The translations under genes and the position numbers were made by a program. Under the pieces are notes generated by a model. It ran no database searches. It saw nothing but the letters and a program-made list of their open reading frames with translations, and was not told where the DNA came from. Below, one piece after another: positions 52,510 through 61,534 of a DNA stretch of 64,000 nt. This DNA comes from VRUE01 sp963796705. GTDB lineage: Bacteria > Actinomycetota > Thermoleophilia > Solirubrobacterales > 70-9. The stretch spans positions 1 through 64,000 of the forward strand of contig CAWCMK010000007.1 of NCBI GenBank assembly GCA_963796705.1. The letters run 5' to 3'. The number at the start of each line of letters is the position of its first letter. The stretch's first letter is position 1.

Positions 52510-53841
52510 ATGAGCGAGCTGCTCGCCCTCGGGGTATCCCACAAGACGGCGCCGCTCGACCTGCGCGAGCGCCTCTCGCTGACCGAGGGCAGCGCCCTCG
52601 GCGCCCTGCGCGAGCTGCACACCGCCGAGGGGATCCACGAGGCGGCGGCGATCTCGACCTGCAACCGGACCGAGCTCTACCTGATCGTCTCCGACACGGT
52701 CGCCGCCGAGTCGACGGCGCTCGGCGTCCTCACCCGCCAGGCGGAGATCCCCCCCACCGAGCTTCTCGGCCACCTCTACTCGCACCGTGGCGGCGAGGCC
52801 GCTCACCACCTTTTCCGGGTCACCGCGGGACTCGACTCGATGGTCGTCGGCGAGGCCGAGATCCAGGGGCAGGTCAAACGCGCCTACGAGCTGGCCCTGG
52901 TGGAGGGGGCGACGGGACCGATCCTCAACCGTCTCTTCCGCGGCGCCCTCGCCGCCGGCGGTCGCGTCCGCGGGGAGACGCGAATCGGCGAGAAGGGCGT
53001 CTCGATCCCCTCGGTGGCGGTCGAGCTGGCGCGGCGAACCCTGGGCGACCTGGCCGAGCGGCGGGTGCTCGTGGTGGGCGCCGGGGAGACCGCCGAGCTG
53101 GTCGCCCGGGCGCTGGTCGCCCGCGGCGTCGCCAGCGTCTTTGTCGCCAACCGCCATTACGACCGGGCGATCGGGCTCGCCCAACAGTTCCACGGCGAGG
53201 CGGTGCGATTCGACGAGCTGCCCGCGCAGCTGCAGGCGGCCGACATCGTCGTCTCGGCCACCAACTCCCCCCACCACATCGTCGAGCGCGACGAGCTGAC
53301 CGAGGTGATGCTGACGAGGCAGGGACGGCCACTGCTGCTCGTCGATATCGCCGTCCCACGCGACATCGAGCCGGCCTGTCGAGAGATCGCCGGAGTCAGC
53401 CTGCACGACCTCGACGACGTGCAGCAGATCGCCGAGCGCAACGCCAGCGGCCGTGGCGCCGAGGCGCGTCGCGCGGAGCCGATCCTCGCCGCCGAGCTCG
53501 ACCGATTCGAGGGCTGGCTCGCCTCACTTGAAGTGGTACCGACGATCGCCGCCCTGCGCGAACGCGGCGAGGAGATCGCGCGCCGCGTGCTGGCCGAGAA
53601 TGAGGGTCGCTGGGAGGGCGACCTCACGGAGGCCGACCGGGAGCGCCTGGGGGCGATGGCCAGAGCGATCGCCTCCCGTCTCCTGCACGACCCCACCCTG
53701 AGGATCAAGCGCTCGGCCGGCAGCGAGGATGCCTACCTCTACGTCAGCGCCCTGCGCGAGCTTTTCGGCCTCGACGGCGAGACCAGGCCCGAGGGCGAGG
53801 CGGGGGCGAGCGTCACCGAGCTTCGCCGCAAAGAGGTCTGA
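52510..53841 (+). CDS. hemA: Glutamyl-tRNA reductase
   Basis: The 443-residue enzyme reduces Glu-tRNA to glutamate-1-semialdehyde, the first committed step of C5 tetrapyrrole synthesis. It shows LGVSHKTAPLDLRERLSLTE, the catalytic Cys in STCNRTELY (about residue 50), HHLFRVTAGLDSMVVGEAEI-QGQVK, NADPH site VVGAGETAELVARAL and the C-terminal dimer helices. Start ATG 52510; the frame extends upstream without support. No hemL or hemB is in the window. It joins cytochrome c maturation with heme supply in one operon. Confidence 0.95.
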   Translation: MSELLALGVSHKTAPLDLRERLSLTEGSALGALRELHTAEGIHEAAAISTCNRTELYLIVSDTVAAESTALGVLTRQAEIPPTELLGHLYSHRGGEAAHHLFRVTAGLDSMVVGEAEIQGQVKRAYELALVEGATGPILNRLFRGALAAGGRVRGETRIGEKGVSIPSVAVELARRTLGDLAERRVLVVGAGETAELVARALVARGVASVFVANRHYDRAIGLAQQFHGEAVRFDELPAQLQAADIVVSATNSPHHIVERDELTEVMLTRQGRPLLLVDIAVPRDIEPACREIAGVSLHDLDDVQQIAERNASGRGAEARRAEPILAAELDRFEGWLASLEVVPTIAALRERGEEIARRVLAENEGRWEGDLTEADRERLGAMARAIASRLLHDPTLRIKRSAGSEDAYLYVSALRELFGLDGETRPEGEAGASVTELRRKEV

Positions 53842-53850
53842 GGTCTGTGC

Positions 53851-54732
53851 GTGGCGCTGCGAATCGCCAGCCGCGCTAGCGCCCTGGCGCTCGCCCAGGC
53901 AGGCCAGGTGGCCGAAATGCTCGGCGGCGCCGAGTTGATCGAGGTCTCCTCAGACGGGGCTCGGGGAGATAAGAGCCGCTTCGTGCGCGGGGTCGAGCGC
54001 GCCCTGTTGGCCGGCGAAGCCGACGTCGGCGTGCACTCGGCGAAGGACCTCCCGGCCGAGCTGACCGAAGGCCTGACCCTGGCCTCGGTGCCGCCGCGCG
54101 AGGACCCGGCCGACGCGTGGGTGGGAGCCGAGGGGGGACTCGACCAGGTGCCCGAGGGGGCACGGGTCGGGACCGCCAGCCTGCGGCGCCGCGCCCAGCT
54201 GTTGGCCGAGCGACCAGACCTGGAAGTGAGCGAGCTGCACGGCAACGTCGATACCAGGCTGCGAGAACTCTCGCAGGGAGACCTGGACGCGATCGTGCTG
54301 GCCGTCGCCGGGCTGCGCAGACTGGGGCGCGAGGCTGAGGTCTCCTTCCGGCTGCCGTTTAACTCGATGACCCCTGCGGCCGGCCAGGGAGCGCTGCTAT
54401 TGCAAACCCGGGCCGATGATGGGGCGGCATTGGCCGCGGTCGAGCCGCTGACCGATGGCCCGGCCCTGCGCGAGGTGACCGCCGAGCGGACCGTGGTGGC
54501 CCTTCTTCGGGCGACCTGCAACAGCCCGCTGGGCGTCCGCGGCGCCGTCGACCTGACCACCCGTCGGATGCGGATCGAGGCCTTCGTCGGCCTTCCCGAC
54601 GGGGGCGATTGGATCCGCGACCGGATCGAGGGCGACTCGACGGAGCCGAGCCTGCTGGGGGCCGAACTCGCGAGGCGTCTGCTCGGTGCGGGGGCCCGCG
54701 AGATTCTTGACCGAGCGGAGCAGATGGCGTGA
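53851..54732 (+). CDS. hemC: Hydroxymethylbilane synthase (porphobilinogen deaminase)
   Basis: The 293-residue enzyme links four porphobilinogens. Marks are RIASRASALALAQAGQVAEM, DKSRFVRGVERALLAGEADV, VHSAKDLPAEL (catalytic Asp), GTASLRRRAQLL, HGNVDTRLREL and the cofactor Cys in LLRATCNSPLGV. The sequence around that Cys is usually GGCxxPIG, and here is ATCNSPLG. The start is GTG 53851, 9 bp after hemA. It overlaps the next gene by 4 bp. Confidence 0.95.
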   Translation: MALRIASRASALALAQAGQVAEMLGGAELIEVSSDGARGDKSRFVRGVERALLAGEADVGVHSAKDLPAELTEGLTLASVPPREDPADAWVGAEGGLDQVPEGARVGTASLRRRAQLLAERPDLEVSELHGNVDTRLRELSQGDLDAIVLAVAGLRRLGREAEVSFRLPFNSMTPAAGQGALLLQTRADDGAALAAVEPLTDGPALREVTAERTVVALLRATCNSPLGVRGAVDLTTRRMRIEAFVGLPDGGDWIRDRIEGDSTEPSLLGAELARRLLGAGAREILDRAEQMA

Positions 54733-56234
54733 GCGCGCGGCCGGGAATCGTCTATTTGGTCGGCGCCGGTCCCGGCGACCGCGGGCTGATGACCGCCCGC
54801 TCGCTGGAGCTGATCGCCAGCGCCGACGTGATCCTTCATGACCGGCTGATCCCAGCCGGGGCGCTCGATGGGGCCCGCGAGGGGGCCGAGCTCCTCTACG
54901 TGGGCAAGGAGCCGGGCGCCGCATCGGTGCCCCAGGAGGAGATCGCCGCGCGGCTGATCGAGGCGGCTCGCGGCGGTCGCAGCGTCGTGCGACTCAAGGG
55001 CGGTGACCCGTTCGTCTTCGGTCGCGGCGGCGAGGAGGGCGAAGCCCTGCACGAGGCGGGAGTCGAGTTCGAGGTCGTCCCCGGGGTCACGGCCGGCGTC
55101 GGCGCCCCGGCCTACGCCGGCATCCCCCTCACCCACCGCGAGGACGCCTCCGCCGTTGCCTTTGTGACCGGTCACGAGGACCCCGCGAAGCCCGGCACGG
55201 CGCTTGACTGGGAGGCGCTGGCGCGCTTCCCGGGGACGCTCGTCTTCTACATGGGCATCCGCAACCTGGGAGCCAACGTGCAGGCGCTGATCGACGCCGG
55301 CCGCGATCCCGGGGAGCCCGCGGCCGCGATCGAGCGCGGCACCAGCGAGCGCCAGCGCACGGTCACGGCGACGCTCGCGACGCTCGCGGCCGAGGTCGAG
55401 CGGGCCCGGGTGGGCGCTCCGGCGCTGATCGTCCTCGGTGAGGTCGTCCGACGTCGCCAGGCCCTTGCCTGGTTTGAGCGCCGTCCCCTGCAAGGCCGCC
55501 GCGTCCTCATCACCCGCGCCCGCGCCCAGGCGAGTGACCTGGCGGCGACCCTGCGGGCGCTCGGCGCCGCGGTGGTCGAGCTCCCGGGGATTCGCATCGA
55601 GCCCCGCCTCGACAGCGAGGCGGTGCGCAGGATGCTCGAGGCACTCGACGAGTACGAGCTCATCTGCCTGACCAGCCCCAACGCGGTGGCGCTCCTCTTC
55701 GAGGCGCTTGCAGGCGCGGGCCGCGATGCGCGCGCCCTCGCCGCCGCGAGAGTCGCCGCGATCGGCCCGGCCAGCGCCCGGGAGCTCGGCCGCCACGGAG
55801 TCATCGCCGACGTGGTGGCCGAGCGCTTCATCGCCGAGGGCCTGATCGAAGCCCTCGCTGAGATCGAGCTAGGGGGCATGCGAGTGCTCCTCGCCCGGGC
55901 CGCCGAGGCCCGCGACACGCTTCCCGACTGGCTGCGCGAGCGCGGTGCCGAGGTCGACATCGTGGCTCTGTATGAGACGGTCCGCGAGCAGCCTGATGGG
56001 GCGGCGATCGAGGCGGCGCTGGAAGCCGACTACGTCACCTTCACCTCCTCCTCGACGGTGCGCAACCTGACCGAGGCGCTTGGCGAGCGTTTCCCGCGGG
56101 CCGCGCGCATCGTCTCGATCGGACCGATGACCAGCGCGGCCGTGCGAGAGGCGGGTCTCGAGGTCGCCCTCGAGGCCGAACGCCACGACCTCGAGGGCCT
56201 GGTGTCCGCCCTCCTCACCGATGCAGCGAATTGA
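54729..56234 (+). CDS. Fused uroporphyrinogen-III C-methyltransferase / uroporphyrinogen-III synthase
   Basis: The 501-residue fusion has residues 1-245 as SUMT (CobA): VYLVGAGPGDRGLMTARSLE, VVRLKGGDPFVFGRGGEEGE, FEVVPGVTAGVGAPAYAGIP. Residues 255-500 are HemD: RVLITRARAQASDLAATLRA, YELICLTSPNAVALLFEALA, VAAIGPASARELGRHG, YVTFTSSSTVRNLTEALGER. It closes hydroxymethylbilane to uroporphyrinogen III and methylates it to precorrin-2, the branch to siroheme and cobalamin. This fusion is known in Gram-positive bacteria. Start GTG 54729 overlaps hemC (translation coupling). Confidence 0.93.
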   Translation: MSARPGIVYLVGAGPGDRGLMTARSLELIASADVILHDRLIPAGALDGAREGAELLYVGKEPGAASVPQEEIAARLIEAARGGRSVVRLKGGDPFVFGRGGEEGEALHEAGVEFEVVPGVTAGVGAPAYAGIPLTHREDASAVAFVTGHEDPAKPGTALDWEALARFPGTLVFYMGIRNLGANVQALIDAGRDPGEPAAAIERGTSERQRTVTATLATLAAEVERARVGAPALIVLGEVVRRRQALAWFERRPLQGRRVLITRARAQASDLAATLRALGAAVVELPGIRIEPRLDSEAVRRMLEALDEYELICLTSPNAVALLFEALAGAGRDARALAAARVAAIGPASARELGRHGVIADVVAERFIAEGLIEALAEIELGGMRVLLARAAEARDTLPDWLRERGAEVDIVALYETVREQPDGAAIEAALEADYVTFTSSSTVRNLTEALGERFPRAARIVSIGPMTSAAVREAGLEVALEAERHDLEGLVSALLTDAAN

Positions 56235-56267
56235 TCGCGCCATGGACCCGAATCTCGGCGCGCGACG

Positions 56268-56981
56268 ATGATCGGCACCGGGTTCGGAGCGCCCCACAGG
56301 CACCTCCGCCTGACGGATTCGACGAACAACCGCGCCCGGGAGCTGGCCGAAGCGGGCGCATCGCACGGCACCGTGGTGACCGCCGAGGAGCAGAGCGCAG
56401 GACGCGGGCGCCTGGGTCGCACCTGGACGGCTCCCAGGGGTAAGGCGCTGCTCTATTCGGCGATCGTGACGCCCCTCGATGAGCGCCATCTGCTGCTGCC
56501 GTTGGCTGTGCCGATCGCCGTGTGTGAGGCCGCCGAGTCCCTCCAAGAGGGTCTCGAGTGCGCGATCAAGTGGCCGAATGACATCTGGGTCGCGGGGCGC
56601 AAGCTGGCCGGGGTCCTGATCGAGGCGCGGCCTCAGGAGGGCTGGGCGGTGATCGGCGTCGGGCTAAATCTGGCGATCGCGCCGCAGGAGTTCCCACCGC
56701 AGCTGCGCCAGAGTGCGACCTCGCTCTCCCTTCAGGGGTCGGCGATCCGCGAGACGGCGCGGCGAGAACTCGACGCCGCACTCGATCGCTGGGTGATCGC
56801 CGAGGGGGAGGCGATTCTCGATGAGTGGCGGGCGCGAGATGCCCTCTGCGGCCGCCAGATCTCCTGGGAGGGCGGCTCAGGAGTCGCCGACGGCGTCGAC
56901 GAGACCGGCAGACTCATCGTCCTGCTCGCCGGCGGCGAGCCCATCGCCCTCGGCGCCGGCGAGGTCAGCCTCCGGCTCTGA
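56268..56981 (+). CDS. birA: Biotin-[acetyl-CoA-carboxylase] ligase
   Basis: The 237-residue ligase has the biotinyl-AMP loop EEQSAGRGRLGRTWTAP, then LPLAVPIAVCEA, KWPNDIWVAGRKLAGVLIEA and VIGVGLNLAI. It lacks an N-terminal HTH, so it is the group I enzyme and not a repressor. The C-terminal SH3-like domain ends GEPIALGAGEVSLRL. It attaches biotin to carboxylase carrier proteins. Start ATG 56268, 33 bp after the fused hem gene, possibly the same transcript. Its last 105 bp overlap the opposing helicase gene. Confidence 0.92.
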   Translation: MIGTGFGAPHRHLRLTDSTNNRARELAEAGASHGTVVTAEEQSAGRGRLGRTWTAPRGKALLYSAIVTPLDERHLLLPLAVPIAVCEAAESLQEGLECAIKWPNDIWVAGRKLAGVLIEARPQEGWAVIGVGLNLAIAPQEFPPQLRQSATSLSLQGSAIRETARRELDAALDRWVIAEGEAILDEWRARDALCGRQISWEGGSGVADGVDETGRLIVLLAGGEPIALGAGEVSLRL

Positions 56982-59495
56982 GGCCCGATCCGACTCCCCG
57001 CCGGCCGTCTCCGAGTCCTCGCCTGCTGGGGCACCGTCGGGTCCCTCCGCGTCCTCGAGCTGCGCCAGATCGCCGTTCGCCGCCTCCGCGACCCCCTCGA
57101 CATCCTTTCCGCCCCTCTGCTTGCGGCTCCGCTTGCGGCGCCGCTTGCCGCCCTTGGGGAAGTTGCGCAGAAGCTCGCGTGCGATCGCCGAGGGTTTCCT
57201 CGCCATCCGCATCCGCGCCCCGCGGAGCACCTCTTCGCCCTCGGGTGTGTGGGAAACCGCGGCCGCCAGCAGGGCCACCGCCAGTCGCCGGTCCTGTTTG
57301 CGGGCCGCGTGCACCAGACGCCGCGCATTGCGCCCGTGCGCCCGTCCTGAGGAGTTGACCAGCAGGCCCAGCAACCGCTTGGTCTCGGGCCAGCGCTGCA
57401 CCGCATACTCTTCGTGCAGCTCGCGGGTGTAGGAGGCGAGTCGCCAAACCCAGGCCTGGGCCTGGTCGCGGCGGCCGATGCGCTTATCAACCAGCGCCTG
57501 CAGCAGGGTCTTGGTTCCCGCGCGCTTGTCGTCGCGGCTCCAGGCGCCGACGATTTCGATCGCATCATCGAAGGCCTCCGCGTCCCTGAGATCGGCGATC
57601 TCGGTCAGGGCTTTGAGCCGTAGCTGGGAGTTGCGGTTGCGCTGCACGCAGGTCAGCAGGAAGCGCCGTCGCAGCTCCTTGGTCCGCTCGCCCTGCAGCA
57701 TCGCCCGTGCCCGCCGCCAGCCCTGCGGGTTGACGCGTGCCCCGGCCAGCGCGGCCCAGGCGTGCTGCTCGGGATAGTCGAGGTTCTCGACCGCGATCCG
57801 CCAGATCTCCCGTTCGAGAACCTGCATGCGGCTCTCCTCGGAGTCAGATACCGGGACGATCCGCCGCTCGACCCGCACCCTTCGCCCCCGCGAGCGTCGC
57901 ACCGGGCCGACGACGATCGCCCCGCCCCGATAGACCTCGCGGTCGAGCAGGCTGTGCAGGGTGACGATCGTCTCATCGTGGGTCGTCGCCGGGTGGACAA
58001 AGTCGATCACCAGGCCGGCCTCCTTACCCGGGGCGCGGCGCGTGACCCGCCCCACCCGCTGCTGGTAGACGCGCCGTGAGGCTGTTGGCGCCAGGTGCAT
58101 ACAGATCGTCGCTCGGGGGCTGTTCCACCCCTCCGCCAGAAGCATCGCGTTGCAGAGCACGTCGACCTCGCCGCGCTCGAAGGCGGCGAGGATCTCGGCC
58201 AGCTCACGCTTGGGGGTCTCGCCGGAGACGGCGCGGGCGTTGATGCCGGCGTCCTGAAAGGCCTTGGCGACGTTCTTCGCGTGCTCCACCCCGGCCGTGT
58301 AGAGGACGCCCGGGACCCCGTCGAAACGCGTCCTGTAGAGGTCGGCGATGGCGACGTTGAAGGGCGCCTGGTCGAGCAGCGCGGCCAGCTCCTCCTGGTC
58401 GAAGTCCTGGTCGACCTCGCCTTTGCGCAGCGGCACCTTGGCGATCGTCCGCACTCCCGGCCCCGGGGGGATGCGCAGGCAGCGCAGCGGCGCGATCACC
58501 CCGCGTCGCGCCGCCTGAGCGAGGTCGAAGCGCGAGGTCTGGGTCGGGAACAGGTCGGCCACGTGGCGGGCGATCAGCGCCCCGGTGGCGGTCATCCCGA
58601 TGAAGACGGGGCCGGGCCAGGCGCGAATGCAGGCGCTGGTCTTCTCGCCGAGCGCCGTATGGGCCTCGTCGCAGATCACAATCGAGTAGGCGTCCGAGAC
58701 GCGCTTGTGGTTGCGGACGAACCACTGGTAGGTCTCCACCGTCACCGGCCCGTCGGGATCGTCGCGCCCGTCGAGCAGCGGCGGCCGCAGCCGCTCCTTG
58801 TAGCCGCGGTCTGAAATCTCGCCGATGAACTGGTCGACGAGGTTGCGGCGGTGGGTGAGGATCAGGACGCCACCGGTCCGCGATGCCTCGATGAAGCCGA
58901 CCGCGGCGACCGTCTTACCGGCCCCGGTCGCGTGCTCGAACCAGAAGCGGCGCTCGGCTCCAGGGTCCTCGGGAGCGACCTCAACCGTCTCCTCATCCTC
59001 GTTCCCGGCCCCCGACTCCTCCCAGTCGCGGGGCTCCTCATCGGGGGCCAGCTCCTCGCCCGCCAGCGCCTCCTCGTCGACCTCGCCGTTCTCGGAGGCC
59101 TCGGGCAGCTCGCCTTCGGCGGTTGGCGGAGTGCCGTTCTCGGCCGCTGTCTGCTGCTCGGTCATCAGCTCGGCAAGCGTTCCCGAGAGCGCGTCGACCT
59201 GGTGGGGGTTCAGCTCCGCACCGTCGCGCAACTGCGGTGGTTCATCGGCCAAGAGCCGCTCGAGCCCGAGCAGCAGTGAGAAGTCGCGGCGCCACTGAAT
59301 CGACGGGTACTCAGCTCCCTCATCGATCTCGGCCAGGGCGGCGTCGAGCGCGCGGCGGCGGGCCGTGCCGAGCGCCAGCGCCTCAGGGCCCTCGCCGTCG
59401 AGCAGGAACGGCTCGCGGGCAAACTCCGCCGCCCGCTCGATGTCGGCATCTGAAGGAACTGCCGCCTGCGCGGCAACTTCGCTGGTTTTGGCCAT
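56877..59495 (-). CDS. DEAD/DEAH-box helicase with acidic insert
   Basis: The 872-residue superfamily 2 protein has a Q-like region (LNPHQVDALSGTLAELM). An acidic low-complexity insert of about 80 residues (EDEETVEVAPEDPGAERRFW at its end) precedes Walker A (EHATGAGKTVAAVGFIEA). Then come motif II ICDEAHTALGEKTSA, motif III FIGMTATGA, motif V-like NAMLLAEGWNSPRATIC and motif VI RRVYQQRVGRVTRRAPGKEA. A helical domain follows, then a Lys/Arg patch (KGGKRRRKRSRKQRGGKD) and a very acidic tail. Start ATG 59495 is preferred over upstream options by composition. Probably a nucleic-acid translocase; partner unknown. Its 3' end overlaps birA antisense. Confidence 0.85.
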   Translation of the reverse strand: MAKTSEVAAQAAVPSDADIERAAEFAREPFLLDGEGPEALALGTARRRALDAALAEIDEGAEYPSIQWRRDFSLLLGLERLLADEPPQLRDGAELNPHQVDALSGTLAELMTEQQTAAENGTPPTAEGELPEASENGEVDEEALAGEELAPDEEPRDWEESGAGNEDEETVEVAPEDPGAERRFWFEHATGAGKTVAAVGFIEASRTGGVLILTHRRNLVDQFIGEISDRGYKERLRPPLLDGRDDPDGPVTVETYQWFVRNHKRVSDAYSIVICDEAHTALGEKTSACIRAWPGPVFIGMTATGALIARHVADLFPTQTSRFDLAQAARRGVIAPLRCLRIPPGPGVRTIAKVPLRKGEVDQDFDQEELAALLDQAPFNVAIADLYRTRFDGVPGVLYTAGVEHAKNVAKAFQDAGINARAVSGETPKRELAEILAAFERGEVDVLCNAMLLAEGWNSPRATICMHLAPTASRRVYQQRVGRVTRRAPGKEAGLVIDFVHPATTHDETIVTLHSLLDREVYRGGAIVVGPVRRSRGRRVRVERRIVPVSDSEESRMQVLEREIWRIAVENLDYPEQHAWAALAGARVNPQGWRRARAMLQGERTKELRRRFLLTCVQRNRNSQLRLKALTEIADLRDAEAFDDAIEIVGAWSRDDKRAGTKTLLQALVDKRIGRRDQAQAWVWRLASYTRELHEEYAVQRWPETKRLLGLLVNSSGRAHGRNARRLVHAARKQDRRLAVALLAAAVSHTPEGEEVLRGARMRMARKPSAIARELLRNFPKGGKRRRKRSRKQRGGKDVEGVAEAANGDLAQLEDAEGPDGAPAGEDSETAGGESDRASEPEADLAGAEGDGLAAGEQDDESAGLVDAVGDS

Positions 59496-59661
59496 CGCGG
59501 CTTGTGATTCCGGCCCCCCGGCGCGCGCTCTCCTGCGCCCGGCGGGGGAAACAGTCGGTGAGGGGGGCCGAGAGTTCGCTGTCTCGCGGCGCTCCCAGAA
59601 GGCCCGCAAAATCACAGAGCGGACCGAACGAGCTACGTATTGTAGTCATCCCGTGCCGAGG

Positions 59662-60231
59662 ATGGGGCAAAGCCGAAAAATCGCCCTGGCGGCGCTGGCC
59701 GTGCTCGCCGCGGGGCTGGGGGGCTGTGGCGGCTCAAGCGAAGGCGAGCAGGGCAGACACCCCGACTACGCCGCGGCGCTGGCCGGCTCGCCGCCGCCGC
59801 TCGCGGCTCTGCACCGCGAGGCGGACGATCTGCTGGGGGGCGGAACCAGCGCCTTTGAAAGGAGGATCGCTGCGCTGCGCGGCTACCCGGTGATCGTCAA
59901 CGTCTGGGCCTCCTGGTGCGGAAACTGCCGCTATGAGTTCCCGACGCTGCAAGGGCTCTCTGCCCGATACGGCAAGCGGGTCGCCTTCCTCGGCGTCGAC
60001 AGCCAGGACTCCAACGGCGAGGCGAAGGCCTTTCTCGGCGAAGACCCGGTCCCCTACCCGAGCTATGCCGACCCCGACAGGAGCATCGCCGAAAGCCTCG
60101 GCGTCACCTCAGGCATTCCCGACACCGCCTTCTACAACCGCGCCGGAAAACTTGTCTATCTGAAACGGGGCCCCTACTCACAAGGCTCCGATCTCGAAGC
60201 CGATGTCCGCAGCTACGCGCTGGGGTCATGA
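59662..60231 (+). CDS. TlpA/CcmG-like thioredoxin lipoprotein
   Basis: The 189-residue protein has a lipoprotein signal (IALAALAVLAAGLGGCGG) and a thioredoxin domain with VIVNVWASWCGNCRYEFPTL (redox CxxC) and VAFLGVDSQDSNGEAKAFL, and the cis-Pro region GVTSGIPDTAFYNRAGKLVY. It is anchored outside the membrane and probably keeps apocytochrome c heme-binding Cys reduced (CcmG/ResA role), fitting the ccm operon 7 kb away. Start ATG 59662; a GTG nine bases upstream is possible. An amino-terminal spacer of about 40 residues precedes the fold. Confidence 0.8.
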   Translation: MGQSRKIALAALAVLAAGLGGCGGSSEGEQGRHPDYAAALAGSPPPLAALHREADDLLGGGTSAFERRIAALRGYPVIVNVWASWCGNCRYEFPTLQGLSARYGKRVAFLGVDSQDSNGEAKAFLGEDPVPYPSYADPDRSIAESLGVTSGIPDTAFYNRAGKLVYLKRGPYSQGSDLEADVRSYALGS

Positions 60232-60238
60232 TGTAGCC

Positions 60239-60697
60239 ATGACCACGACGATCGTCCTCCTGCTCCTGATCGCGATGGTGCTCTTCATCGCCGAGGCGCA
60301 CGTGCCGAGCGGGGTCCTCGGCATCCTCGGCATCGGCGCCCTCATCGGCGCCGGGCTGATCTATCGCGACGAGGGCCACGAACTGCCGGTCGCCGTGATC
60401 GTCGCTGTCGCCCTGGTGCTCGGCGCCCTGGTGCTGTTCGCGGCCCGCAAAGCGCTCGCCGCGTATCGCAACGAGCCGGTCCGCACCGGCAACGAGGAGA
60501 TAAGAGGAGCGATCGCAGAGGTTCGACGCACCCTCGACCCCGAGGGCCAGGTGTTCGTTCAGGGGGCGGTCTGGCACGCTCGCCTCGTCGATCCCGGGAA
60601 ACCGGTACCACTTGGAGATAGAGTCAGGGTTGAGTCGGTTGACGGACTGACGTTGATGGTGGGGCCCGTGACCGGAACCGAGGAAGGAACACGCTAG
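60239..60697 (+). CDS. NfeD-like membrane protein
   Basis: A 152-residue protein with two or three hydrophobic helices (IVLLLLIAMVLFIAEAHVPS, VLGILGIGALIGAGLIY, VAVIVAVALVLGALVLFAA). It ends with an OB-fold domain (GAIAEVRRTLDPEGQVFVQG, WHARLVDPGKPVPLGDRVRV, VDGLTLMVGP), the short NfeD1b plan. NfeD proteins pair with SPFH proteins in membrane microdomains. The stop TAG directly precedes the ATG of the SPFH gene, so the two are cotranscribed. Confidence 0.88.
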   Translation: MTTTIVLLLLIAMVLFIAEAHVPSGVLGILGIGALIGAGLIYRDEGHELPVAVIVAVALVLGALVLFAARKALAAYRNEPVRTGNEEIRGAIAEVRRTLDPEGQVFVQGAVWHARLVDPGKPVPLGDRVRVESVDGLTLMVGPVTGTEEGTR

Positions 60698-61534
60698 ATG
60701 GCAGGGCTGATTGCGGTCGTGGTGGTGCTGGCGATTCTCTTCGTCGTCCTGGCCTCCTCTGTACGGATCCTGCGCGAGTACGAACGAGGGGTGATCTTTC
60801 GCCTCGGACGCCTGATCGCTCAGAAGGGCCCGGGGCTGATCCTGCTGATCCCTTTGGTCGACCGCATGGTCAAGGTCGACCTGCGAACTGTGACCCTCAA
60901 CATCCCACCTCAGGAGGTGATCACACGCGACAACGTCCCCGCCGGCGTCAACGCGGTCGCCTACTTCCGCGTGATGGATCCGCGCAAGGCGATCACAGAG
61001 GTCGAAAACTTCCTCCTCGCCACCTCACAGATCTCGCAGACGGCATTGCGCTCCGTGCTGGGCAAGGCTGAGTTCGACCAGCTCCTCTCCGAGCGCGAGC
61101 GCCTCAACGAGGAGCTGCAGAAGATCATCGATGAGTCGACCGAGCCCTGGGGTGTGAAGGTGACGGCGGTCGAGATCAAGGACGTCGAGATCCCCGAACA
61201 GATGCAGCGGGCGATCGCGCGCCAGGCCGAGGCCGAGCGCGAGCGACGTGCCAAGATCATCAACTCAGAGGGCGAGTACCAGGCCGCCCAGAAGCTCACC
61301 GACGCCGCCGACATCATCAGCACCAACCCGGCCTCGCTGCAGCTGCGCTATCTGCAGACGCTGCTCGAAATCGGCAGCAATCAGAACACGACGGTCGTCT
61401 TCCCCCTGCCGATGGACATGATCGAGCCCTTCGTCGCCTCGGCCGGGGGGAGGCCCAAGCCGCCGACGCCGCCTCCTCCCCCACCGCCGGCGGACCCTGA
61501 CCTCGGGGCCGACCTTCCCCCCTCCCGCTCCTGA
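60698..61534 (+). CDS. SPFH/Band 7 protein (slipin type)
   Basis: The 278-residue protein has one N-terminal membrane helix and the stomatin/slipin body: RILREYERGVIFRLGRLIAQ, KGPGLILLIPLVDRMVKVDL, LNIPPQEVITRDNVPAGVNA, LRSVLGKAEFDQLLSERERL, VEIKDVEIPEQMQRAIARQA. A coiled coil follows, and the tail is poly-Pro (PPTPPPPPPPADPDLGADLP). It forms oligomers at the inner face of the membrane with its NfeD partner. Its stop TGA overlaps the only possible start (CTG) of the next gene. Confidence 0.93.
   Translation: MAGLIAVVVVLAILFVVLASSVRILREYERGVIFRLGRLIAQKGPGLILLIPLVDRMVKVDLRTVTLNIPPQEVITRDNVPAGVNAVAYFRVMDPRKAITEVENFLLATSQISQTALRSVLGKAEFDQLLSERERLNEELQKIIDESTEPWGVKVTAVEIKDVEIPEQMQRAIARQAEAERERRAKIINSEGEYQAAQKLTDAADIISTNPASLQLRYLQTLLEIGSNQNTTVVFPLPMDMIEPFVASAGGRPKPPTPPPPPPPADPDLGADLPPSRS

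Noticed and set aside
53739..55796. 685-codon minus-strand open frame across hemC and cobA/hemD
   Set aside because: Antisense of well-recognised enzymes; no domain.
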